30,683 nucleotides of DNA from an uncultured Prevotellaceae bacterium (lineage in GTDB: Bacteria > Bacteroidota > Bacteroidia > Bacteroidales > Bacteroidaceae): NCBI GenBank assembly GCA_947303695.1, contig CAMYYX010000004.1, positions 1 through 30,683 on the forward strand, written 5' to 3'. This document shows, one piece after another, positions 1 through 6,131 of this stretch (position 1 is the first letter of the stretch; every line of letters begins with the position of its first letter). Under the pieces are notes generated by a model. The model searched no databases, had not been told where the DNA came from, and saw only the letters and a program-made list of their open reading frames with translations. The translations under genes and the position numbers were made by a program.

Positions 1-6
1 AAAGAT

Positions 7-45
7 GTGCCGACTCGGTCAGAATCACTTCTTTTTGGTCGGCAC
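7..45 (-). terminator. Probable gyrB terminator hairpin
   Basis: An 8-bp perfect inverted repeat (GTGCCGAC at 7-14, GTCGGCAC at 38-45) lies 44 nt past the gyrB stop. Read on the minus strand, the hairpin is followed by ATCTTT at the window edge, so the T-tract may be cut off. The loop is long (23 nt), which lowers confidence. Confidence 0.5.
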
Positions 46-88
46 GAGAATATATGTAAGAATTGAATGAAATGTTTCTTATCAAAAA

Positions 89-2068
89 TCACGCGTCAAT
101 GTTCGCGTATGTTGCATTACGCTCGATGAACTCACGACGTGGTGGTACATCATCGCCCATCAACATTGAGAAGATGTAGTCAGCTTCAGCAGCATCCTCG
201 ATGGTCACTTGCTTGAGTAGACGTGTCTCTGGGTTCATAGTGGTCTCCCACAGCTGTTCTGGGTTCATCTCACCAAGACCTTTGTATCGCTGGGTCTTGA
301 TGCTGTCCTGATTTCCATCGCCGTATTGGTCGATAAAGCGGAGACGTGCTTGCTCATCATAGCAGTACTCGCTAATCTTGCCCTTGGTACACTTGTAAAG
401 TGGTGGTGTGGCAATGTAGAGTCGTCCGTCTTTGATGAGTTGTGGCATGTAACGGAAGAAGAGTGTGAGCAGCAGGGTGTCGATGTGCGAACCATCGACA
501 TCGGCATCGGTCATGATGATGGTCTTATAGTAGCGTAACTTCTCGTAGTTAGCTTCCTTGCTGTCTGTCTCGTCGATTCCGAAACGTACACCAAGTGCAT
601 TAATGATGTTGTTGACCTCTTCGTGATCGAAAGCTTGATGCCATTTCACGCGTTCCACATTGAAGATCTTACCACGTATTGGCAGTATGGCCTGGAAATG
701 ACGGTCGCGTCCTTGCTTGGCTGATCCTCCTGCAGAGTCTCCCTCGACAATGAACATCTCGCAGTTAGCAGGGTCTTTGTCAGAGCAGTCAGCGAGTTTT
801 CCTGGCAGTCCTCCTCCGGACATTGGGTTCTTGCGTTGCACTTTCTCGCGTGCAGTACGGGCTGCGATACGTGCTTCTGCTGCAAGCACCACCTTGTCGA
901 TGATGAGCTTGGCTTCCTTTGGATGTTCTTCAAGGTAGTTGGTGAGTGCCTCGCCTACGGCAGAATTGACAGCTCCCATGACTTCGTTATTGCCAAGTTT
1001 AGTCTTAGTCTGACCCTCGAACTGAGGCTCCGCTACCTTGACGGATATGACAGCAGTAAGTCCTTCACGGAAGTCTTCTGGGCTGATCTCAATCTTCTGC
1101 TTGTTGAGACGATCCATTAACTTCTGGTCATCGGACGTATATTTTTTCAACACACGAGTTAAAGCAGTACGGAATCCTTGCAGATGGGTACCACCTTCGA
1201 TAGTGTTGATGTTGTTGACGTATGAATGGATGTTCTCCGAATAGGAGGTGTTGTACATGATAGCAGCCTCAATCGGCGTGTCACCTTTCTCTGTGTTGAG
1301 ATAAATGATGTCATTGAAAAGGTGTGTACGTGTAGAGTCGATATATTTCACAAAGTCGCGAAGTCCGCCCTCTGAATAGAACACGTCTTTACGAATGCCT
1401 TCGTATCCGGCTTGTGCGTTCATGTCGAGACGCATATCTTGTAAGGTGATGGTAATACCTGCGTTGAGGTATGCTAACTCACGCATACGGTTTGCTAGTA
1501 TCTCATAACGATAAGTACGTGTGATGAATATGCTTCCATCAGGCCAGAATTGCTGACGAGTGCCTCGTATATCAGTAGTACCGATTTCCTTAACGTCGTA
1601 GAGTGGCTTTCCACATGAATATTCTTGCTGGTAGATCTTGCCGTCGCGGAACACTTGAGAAATCATGCGTGTTGAAAGTGCGTTTACACAACTAACACCC
1701 ACACCATGGAGTCCACCAGACACTTTGTATGAACCTTTGTCGAACTTACCTCCGGCATGGAGTACTGTCATGACGACTTCAAGTGCAGAGCGATGCTCTT
1801 TCTCGTGCATGTCAACAGGAATACCACGTCCATTATCTTGAACGGTGATTGAGTTGTCCTCATTAATTGTTACCTCGATGTGGGTACAGAAACCAGCTAA
1901 TGCCTCGTCGATAGAGTTATCAACCACTTCATACACTAAGTGATGAAGTCCCTTTTCACTAATGTCTCCAATGTACATTGCAGGGCGCTTCCGAACAGCC
2001 TCCAAGCCTTCCAAAACTTGGATATTATGAGCGGAATAATCAGCTCCTGCCTGAATCAATTCATCCAT
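89..2068 (-). CDS. gyrB: DNA gyrase subunit B
   Basis: ATP-dependent subunit of DNA gyrase, which with GyrA introduces negative supercoils. The 659 residues hold, in order, a GHKL ATPase domain (Glu47 and Asn51 in VVDNSIDEALAG; Asp78 in QDNGRG; the glycine-rich lid SGGLHGVGV near 118-125), a transducer domain to about 400, a TOPRIM domain (EGDSAGGSA with Glu442; the metal-binding TDADVDG at 520-526) and the C-terminal QRYKGLGEMNP segment. It lacks the long insertion of enterobacterial GyrB, as is usual in Bacteroidota. ParE is the only real alternative; the N-terminal sequence and length favour GyrB. It is monocistronic here, with its own promoter about 20 nt upstream and a likely terminator at the window edge. 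Confidence in the family is very high. Confidence 0.97.
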   Translation of the reverse strand: MDELIQAGADYSAHNIQVLEGLEAVRKRPAMYIGDISEKGLHHLVYEVVDNSIDEALAGFCTHIEVTINEDNSITVQDNGRGIPVDMHEKEHRSALEVVMTVLHAGGKFDKGSYKVSGGLHGVGVSCVNALSTRMISQVFRDGKIYQQEYSCGKPLYDVKEIGTTDIRGTRQQFWPDGSIFITRTYRYEILANRMRELAYLNAGITITLQDMRLDMNAQAGYEGIRKDVFYSEGGLRDFVKYIDSTRTHLFNDIIYLNTEKGDTPIEAAIMYNTSYSENIHSYVNNINTIEGGTHLQGFRTALTRVLKKYTSDDQKLMDRLNKQKIEISPEDFREGLTAVISVKVAEPQFEGQTKTKLGNNEVMGAVNSAVGEALTNYLEEHPKEAKLIIDKVVLAAEARIAARTAREKVQRKNPMSGGGLPGKLADCSDKDPANCEMFIVEGDSAGGSAKQGRDRHFQAILPIRGKIFNVERVKWHQAFDHEEVNNIINALGVRFGIDETDSKEANYEKLRYYKTIIMTDADVDGSHIDTLLLTLFFRYMPQLIKDGRLYIATPPLYKCTKGKISEYCYDEQARLRFIDQYGDGNQDSIKTQRYKGLGEMNPEQLWETTMNPETRLLKQVTIEDAAEADYIFSMLMGDDVPPRREFIERNATYANIDA

Positions 2069-2095
2069 TATTCGTTTAAATCACATTTTACGGTA

Positions 2096-2127
2096 CAAAT
2101 TTACGAATTTTTCTTGAATTATGCAAA
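2096..2127 (-). promoter_or_regulatory. gyrB promoter (Bacteroidota type)
   Basis: On the minus strand TTTG (2127-2124) is followed by 20 nt and TAAATTTG (2103-2096), matching the Bacteroidota sigma-A consensus TTTG-N19/20-TAnnTTTG. The predicted start near 2089 gives a leader of about 20 nt to the gyrB ATG. Confidence 0.8.
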
Positions 2128-2140
2128 AATTCTAAGTAAA

Positions 2141-2177
2141 AAAATCAAAAGATATACACCTTTGGTGTATTATCTTT
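2141..2177 (-). terminator. Orphan intrinsic terminator on the minus strand
   Basis: In the 316-nt gap between gyrB and rpsT, a stem of about 13 bp with one bulge (2148-2160 with 2164-2177, loop of 3 nt) is followed on the minus strand by GATTTTTTTAC. It is as strong as the terminators of real genes nearby, but no gene ends here: rpsT already has its own terminator at 2322-2349. The interval 2178-2321 contains no minus-strand ATG. It may end a small RNA or act as a backup. Nothing else in the gap looks functional apart from the gyrB promoter. Confidence 0.55.
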
Positions 2178-2314
2178 CGATTTATTATTCAAAACAGTAA
2201 AAAAATGGTGTGAATATGATGAATACCTATATTTGTCTGCAAAGTGAAAGCTTTTTGCGAGATGGTTTTGGAAAATAATATTCCAGTTAGAACGTATAAA
2301 TCAGTACTTAAGAA

Positions 2315-2349
2315 AACAAAAAAATAAGATGTCGTTTGACACCTTATTT
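2315..2349 (-). terminator. rpsT terminator
   Basis: A 12-bp stem (2322-2333 with 2338-2349, one G-U pair, 4-nt loop) is followed on the minus strand by a run of T. It lies 35 nt after the rpsT stop and ends the tRNA-Glu/rpsT transcript. Confidence 0.85.
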
Positions 2350-2384
2350 ATATTGAAATGGTATGTAAACCAAGTTTACTGCAA

Positions 2385-2639
2385 TTAAGAGAGTTTAGAG
2401 ATGTGAAGCATTGCACCAGATTTCAGGTTTGCTGCCTTCTTCCAATGAATGATGTTCTGCTTTGCAAGTTTGTCTAACATCTTTTGAATCTTTGGATAGA
2501 GTTCCAAAGCAGTCTCTTTCTCCTTTGTAGCACGAAGCTTACGGAGAGCATTACGCATCGTCTTTGCGTAATAGCGATTGTGCAGTCTGCGTGTTTCAGA
2601 CTGGCGGATGCGCTTGATAGTTGATTTGTGATTTGCCAT
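2385..2639 (-). CDS. rpsT: 30S ribosomal protein S20
   Basis: Primary 16S rRNA-binding protein of the small subunit. The 84 residues are basic, begin MANHKSTIKR and contain the S20 pattern of helical Arg/Lys-rich segments (RRLHNRYYAKTMRNALR). Length is normal for S20. I see no promoter between it and the tRNA-Glu gene 74 nt upstream on the same strand, so the two are probably co-transcribed from the promoter before the tRNA. The gap contains a 6-bp hairpin (GAGCTA/TAGCTC, 2670-2688) that could be a processing site. In E. coli, S20 controls its own translation; whether the hairpin does so here is unknown. An intrinsic terminator follows the stop. Confidence 0.97.
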   Translation of the reverse strand: MANHKSTIKRIRQSETRRLHNRYYAKTMRNALRKLRATKEKETALELYPKIQKMLDKLAKQNIIHWKKAANLKSGAMLHISKLS

Positions 2640-2713
2640 TATTTAAGTTTCTTATTTGTACTGTTTCATGAGCTAACAAGAATAGCTCGTTTTCAATTCT
2701 TATCCATGTGAAG

Positions 2714-2785
2714 TAGTCCCTAGCAGAATCGAACTGCTCTTTAGAGAATGAAAATCTCTCGTCCTAACCGATAGACGAAGGGACC
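2714..2785 (-). tRNA. tRNA-Glu (TTC anticodon)
   Basis: A complete 72-nt cloverleaf on the minus strand. The acceptor GGTCCCT pairs with AGGGACT (first pair G-U). The anticodon stem AGAGA/TCTCT encloses loop TTTTCAT with anticodon TTC, and the T arm carries GTTCGATTC. The 3' CCA is not encoded, so it must be added after transcription. A strong promoter lies upstream and rpsT follows 74 nt downstream. Confidence 0.96.
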
Positions 2786-2832
2786 AGCCTCTGACATACG
2801 TCAAGCAGAACCGCTTTCGCGATTTGCGGATG

Positions 2833-2863
2833 CAAAGGTACGGACATTATTTTGACTGACAAA
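2833..2863 (-). promoter_or_regulatory. Promoter of tRNA-Glu/rpsT
   Basis: On the minus strand TTTG (2863-2860), a 19-nt spacer and TACCTTTG (2840-2833) match the Bacteroidota consensus exactly. The start falls near 2826, about 40 nt before the tRNA. It is back to back with the recO promoter. Confidence 0.85.
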
Positions 2864-2890
2864 ATTTTTTTGCATTTTTTTTTCATAATC

Positions 2891-2922
2891 TGTGTTTTTT
2901 CCATATTTTTTTAATACATTTG
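2891..2922 (+). promoter_or_regulatory. recO promoter
   Basis: TACATTTG at 2915-2922 fits the -7 consensus. The -33 element is weak (TGTG at 2891-2894, spacer 20). The predicted start near 2929 leaves a leader of about 28 nt. Confidence 0.65.
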
Positions 2923-2956
2923 CAATCGCAAAAGATGGCGATTAAGGAAAAATGTG

Positions 2957-3709
2957 ATGGAAAGGCTAAAGGGAATCGTTTTAAGAACGGCCAAATATGG
3001 CGAAAACGGATATGTCGTGGATATGTTCACAGACCATCGTGGACGTATGTCATTCGATGCCAAGCGCTCAGTTTCTCATCGGTTAGGGGGGGCGCCGGGC
3101 AGGGTCAATCCTTCGATGCTACTGCCGTTGAGCCTGATAGAGTTCGATTGTAATATTCACGGTCAGATGCCCCTGCCATCTGCAAAAGCCATCCAACCAT
3201 ATCACTCGTTTCGCTCTCTTCATTTCAATCCTCTGAAAGCATCCATCGCCATGTTTATCGCCGAGTGTCTAAGTAACCTTCTTCGTGAGGAAGGCGAGAA
3301 TTTGCTCCTGTATCAGTATATAGAAGATTCGTTGAAGTGGCTTGATTATGCTGAAAACGGCTATGCGAATTTCCATATTGTATTTATGATGAGGTTAACA
3401 CGTTTTGTGGGTGTCTATCCGAATACGGAGGTGACCTCAAAGCATCGGGTATATCATTCCTTGTATTATGACTTAATGAATAGCGAATACAAAGGTGTCC
3501 AACCTGATCATCCGCATTATCTTCCACCAAATGAAGCACGAGCGATACCTTATTTATTAAATATGGACTATGAGAACATGCATCTATACAGGATGAATCG
3601 TCTGCAACGACATCGTTGTCTGGAAGTCATCGTTGAATACTATATGTTGCATTTTACGGGATTCCGTGAACCTAAATCCCTTCAGGTCTTGCAGGATGTG
3701 TTTGGTTAG
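2957..3709 (+). CDS. recO: DNA repair protein RecO
   Basis: RecO loads RecA on SSB-coated DNA in the RecFOR gap-repair pathway and anneals ssDNA. The 250 residues start MERLKGIVLRTAKYGENGYV, the usual N-terminal OB-fold strand of RecO, followed by an alpha-helical C-terminal domain (FHIVFMMRLTRFVGVYPN near 120-140; the C-terminal LEVIVEYYMLH segment). The zinc-finger cysteines of some RecO proteins are absent, as is common in Bacteroidales. The ATG at 2957 is preferred over the in-frame GTG one codon earlier. A run of seven G (3086-3092) lies in the OB domain, in frame. The gene has its own promoter and diverges from tRNA-Glu/rpsT. Confidence 0.9.
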   Translation: MERLKGIVLRTAKYGENGYVVDMFTDHRGRMSFDAKRSVSHRLGGAPGRVNPSMLLPLSLIEFDCNIHGQMPLPSAKAIQPYHSFRSLHFNPLKASIAMFIAECLSNLLREEGENLLLYQYIEDSLKWLDYAENGYANFHIVFMMRLTRFVGVYPNTEVTSKHRVYHSLYYDLMNSEYKGVQPDHPHYLPPNEARAIPYLLNMDYENMHLYRMNRLQRHRCLEVIVEYYMLHFTGFREPKSLQVLQDVFG

Positions 3710-3775
3710 ACGAGTCGTCTGAAAGGCTGTTTTGAGCCGTTTTTATGCTAAAAAGAAACAAAACGGCTAAAAAGC

Positions 3776-3806
3776 TTTGTCATTCAAAATAAATATCGTA
3801 ACTTTG
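3776..3806 (+). promoter_or_regulatory. greA promoter
   Basis: TTTG at 3776-3779, a 19-nt spacer and TAACTTTG at 3799-3806 match the Bacteroidota consensus exactly. The start near 3813 makes a leader of about 100 nt. An AT-rich inverted repeat (AGCCGTTTT at 3735-3743 with AAAACGGCT at 3760-3768) lies just upstream; it has no T-tract and could be a weak recO 3' end or an operator. Confidence 0.85.
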
Positions 3807-3824
3807 CAGCGCAAAAGAAAATGA

Positions 3825-3865
3825 GAGGGTTCCAATGCTCACGTATTGGAATTCTTATTATTTTT
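3825..3865 (+). promoter_or_regulatory. greA leader hairpin resembling an intrinsic terminator
   Basis: Inside the greA leader a 14-bp stem (3825-3838 with 3843-3856, several G-U pairs near the base, TCAC tetraloop) has a perfect TTCCAAT/ATTGGAA core and is followed by ATTATTTTT (3857-3865). It sits about 12 nt after the predicted start and 50 nt before the ATG. It has the shape of a leader attenuator. Confidence 0.6.
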
Positions 3866-3915
3866 CTGCGCAAACAATAACTAAGAACTAAAAAACGATT
3901 AAAGAATAAGGAATT

Positions 3916-4380
3916 ATGGCTTATATGTCACAAGAAGGCTATGATAAAATCAGAGCCGAAATCAAACAACTGGAAGAAGTAGAACGTCCAGAAGTGATTC
4001 GTCAAATTCAGGAAGCTCGTGAAAAAGGAGACCTTTCTGAGAATGCAGAGTATGATGCAGCCAAGGAAGCTCAAGGAAAACTTGAAACAAAGATAGCAGA
4101 ACTGAAGGCGATGCTTGCAGATGCAAAGATTATCGATACATCGAAAGTTCAGACAGATGTTGTGCAGATTCTTTCCAAGGTTGAAATGAAGAATGTGAAA
4201 ACAGGAATGGTGATGAAATATACATTGGTGAGTGAAAGCGAAGCGAACCTCAGCGAAGGTAAGATTTCTGTCGCTACCCCAATTGCTCAGGGACTGCTTG
4301 GCAAGAAAGTGGGAGATGTCGCTACCATCACAATTCCTCAGGGTGTTATCGAATTGGAGATCGTCAGCATATCAGTATAA
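3916..4380 (+). CDS. greA: Transcription elongation factor GreA
   Basis: Rescues backtracked RNA polymerase by stimulating cleavage of the extruded transcript through the secondary channel. The 154 residues show the N-terminal coiled coil with the tip motif GDLSENAEYDAAKE, including acidic residues Asp39 and Glu42 that act at the polymerase active site, then the C-terminal FKBP-like domain (LLGKKVGDVATITIP). Length is typical. The gene has a consensus promoter and a 100-nt leader containing a terminator-like hairpin; E. coli greA is also controlled by premature termination in its leader. A HIT-family gene follows after 20 nt, probably in the same operon. Confidence 0.97.
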   Translation: MAYMSQEGYDKIRAEIKQLEEVERPEVIRQIQEAREKGDLSENAEYDAAKEAQGKLETKIAELKAMLADAKIIDTSKVQTDVVQILSKVEMKNVKTGMVMKYTLVSESEANLSEGKISVATPIAQGLLGKKVGDVATITIPQGVIELEIVSISV

Positions 4381-4400
4381 TCAGTTAACTCATTGTTTGT

Positions 4401-4802
4401 ATGGCTTCAATATTCACTCGTATTGCAAACGGAGAGATTTCAAGTTACAAATGTGCAGAAAACGAAGAGTTCTATGCTTTTCTGGATATCAATCCAATGG
4501 TGAAAGGACATACCTTGTGCATTCCACGTAGAGAAGTTGATTATATCTTCGATATGGAAGACGATGAGATAGCACGCTTTCAGGTGTTTGCCAAGAAAGT
4601 GGCGATTGCCATTAAAAAGGTCTTTCCTTGTGTGAAAGTCGGAGAGGCTGTTCTTGGTCTGGAAGTTCCTCATGCACACATTCACTTGATTCCGATGCAA
4701 TCAGAAAAGGATATGCTTTTCAGCAATCCTAAGAAGAGTTTCCCTGCAGAGGAGATGCAAGCAGCAGCTGATGCTATCTACGCAGAGTTCAAGAAACTAT
4801 AA
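4401..4802 (+). CDS. HIT family nucleotide-binding hydrolase
   Basis: Histidine-triad protein, a nucleotide hydrolase or transferase of the HINT/Fhit superfamily acting on AMP-linked substrates. The 133 residues hold the signature VPHAHIHLIPM with His91, His93 and His95; His93 is expected to be the nucleophile. The N-terminal IFTRIANGEI and the segment FLDINPMVKGHTLCIPRR are typical of cytosolic bacterial HIT proteins. The natural substrate is not known. It lies 20 nt after greA and is followed by a strong hairpin, so greA-HIT is probably a two-gene operon. Confidence 0.93.
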   Translation: MASIFTRIANGEISSYKCAENEEFYAFLDINPMVKGHTLCIPRREVDYIFDMEDDEIARFQVFAKKVAIAIKKVFPCVKVGEAVLGLEVPHAHIHLIPMQSEKDMLFSNPKKSFPAEEMQAAADAIYAEFKKL

Positions 4803-4825
4803 TACTCCGTTTGGTCATTAAAATT

Positions 4826-4860
4826 ACAGGGGATGTGTCCGTATTAGGCACATCCCCTGT
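4826..4860 (+). terminator. Terminator after greA-HIT
   Basis: A perfect 12-bp stem (ACAGGGGATGTG 4826-4837 with 4849-4860) lies 23 nt past the HIT stop. The following sequence TGTTGTATT is only moderately T-rich. Two further small hairpins follow (7-bp TGTATGC/GCATACA at 4883-4901; 6-bp GTGTAT/ATACAC at 4904-4924). The rest of the 264-nt gap to the skp gene holds only the minus-strand terminator. Confidence 0.7.
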
Positions 4861-4984
4861 TGTATTCCGTAAGCAGAGCCTCTGTATGCAGGCAGCATAC
4901 ACTGTGTATCCACGGCTTATACACTTAGCAATCAAGGAGTGCAATCGTTGTAATCAAGGACTATGAGGGGAAGGAGATAAGTGA

Positions 4985-5030
4985 AAAAGAAAACGCAACC
5001 GACTCTAACGGAAAAATGAGTCGGCTGCGT
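4985..5030 (-). terminator. Terminator of the bamA-skp operon
   Basis: A 13-bp stem with one mismatch (4993-5005 with 5018-5030, 12-nt loop) is followed on the minus strand by TTTTCTTTTTC. It lies 36 nt beyond the second skp stop and closes the long envelope operon. Confidence 0.85.
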
Positions 5031-5066
5031 AGTTGTATAATAGAAATATCTATAATGACAAGGTCT

Positions 5067-5564
5067 TTACTTAATGCCTAATTTAGCTTTTACCTGATCA
5101 GTAACATCAGTACTGAGGGCCTCATTGATGAAAGGAATGTCACCAGCAACATCCATGATGTAAACATATCCGCCAGTGGTGCCAACCTCCTTAACTGCTT
5201 TTGTCACTTTCTCAGAGATCTCTGCTAATTTCGTTTGTTCTTGTTTCGCAATATCGTTTTGTGCTGTCTGATGATATTGGGAGAGACGAGTGTCAAGGTC
5301 CTGCAACTCTTGCATACGACGTTGTTTCATCGTCTCAGGTAGTGACTCTCCGTTCTTCTGATAGTCTTCCAATTTTGTCTGGAGTTCATCCTGCATACGC
5401 TTCAACTCTTCCTGATACTGCTTAGAGAGTTTTTGAAGCTCTTCTTGAGCGGCAGCATATTCAGGCATCGCGTTGACGATTGCAGGTGTGTTTACGTGTG
5501 CAAATTTCTGTGCAAACGCACTCATAGGGAGTGCAATAAGCGCTAAAATGATCAGTTTCTTCAT
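5067..5564 (-). CDS. OmpH/Skp family periplasmic chaperone (second copy)
   Basis: Skp-like holdase that escorts unfolded outer-membrane proteins to BamA. The 165 residues start with a signal peptide (MKKLIILALIALPMSAFA, cleavage before QKFAHV), then the short beta segment FAHVNTPAIVNAMPEY and a long charged, helical coiled-coil region (about 40-125) that would form the Skp tentacle. The C-terminal part returns to a compact body. A paralogue lies 28 nt upstream with a near-identical signal peptide but diverged body. This is the last gene of the bamA operon, followed by a terminator. Confidence 0.92.
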   Translation of the reverse strand: MKKLIILALIALPMSAFAQKFAHVNTPAIVNAMPEYAAAQEELQKLSKQYQEELKRMQDELQTKLEDYQKNGESLPETMKQRRMQELQDLDTRLSQYHQTAQNDIAKQEQTKLAEISEKVTKAVKEVGTTGGYVYIMDVAGDIPFINEALSTDVTDQVKAKLGIK

Positions 5565-5592
5565 TCTGTTTCTATTTTAAAATGGTTAATTT

Positions 5593-6102
5593 TTAGTTTG
5601 AATATCCTAGTTTTTGCAATACTTCATCACTAATGTCAATCTTTGGAGAAGCATAGATAATGCTACCGCCAGAGGCACGATCGAGAACCAGTTGATAACC
5701 TTTCTGGTCACTGATGTCTCTCACTGCATTGTAAATTTCGTCCTGTATAGGAGCCATCAGGCTTTGACGCTTCTTGAACAGTTCTCCTTCGCTTCCGAAG
5801 TATTTCTTTTTCAAGTCGCTTGCCTCTTTTTCCTTTGCCATAATAGCCTCCTCTGTCTTTTGTTTCTGTGCGTCAGAAAGGAATACGGACTCCGATTGGT
5901 ATTTCTTGTACATCGTCTCCACTTCTGTCAGCAGAGCTTCTACTTCACTTTCCCACTTTTTGGAGATTTGGTTTAGTTGCTCATTAGCACGTTCGTAGGC
6001 AGGAACATTCTTAAGAATATATTCCATGTCAACCAGCGCATATTTCTGCGCAAATACACTCATTGGAAGTGCTATGAGTGCGATGAATAATAGTTTTTTC
6101 AT
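5593..6102 (-). CDS. OmpH/Skp family periplasmic chaperone (first copy)
   Basis: Second member of the Skp/OmpH family in tandem. The 169 residues have a signal peptide (MKKLLFIALIALPMSVFA, cleavage before QKYALV), the segment YALVDMEYILKNVPAYE typical of OmpH proteins, a helical Lys/Glu-rich tentacle region (about 40-115) and a C-terminal body with the DRASGGSIIYASP motif seen in many Bacteroidota OmpH proteins. It starts 29 nt after bamA, consistent with supplying the periplasmic chaperone together with the insertase. The two copies share signal peptides but little of the mature chain, so they may form a mixed trimer or serve different clients. Confidence 0.93.
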   Translation of the reverse strand: MKKLLFIALIALPMSVFAQKYALVDMEYILKNVPAYERANEQLNQISKKWESEVEALLTEVETMYKKYQSESVFLSDAQKQKTEEAIMAKEKEASDLKKKYFGSEGELFKKRQSLMAPIQDEIYNAVRDISDQKGYQLVLDRASGGSIIYASPKIDISDEVLQKLGYSN

Positions 6103-6131
6103 ATCCGTGACTCTTTATGTTTGATACTATA

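Noticed and set aside
1940..2200. An open frame of 86 codons on the plus strand overlapping the gyrB start
   Set aside because: It overlaps gyrB antisense and its promoter, with composition of AT-rich non-coding DNA and no recognisable domain.
3735..3768. 9-bp inverted repeat after recO considered as the recO terminator
   Set aside because: No T-tract follows on the plus strand and none on the minus strand; kept only as a note under the greA promoter.
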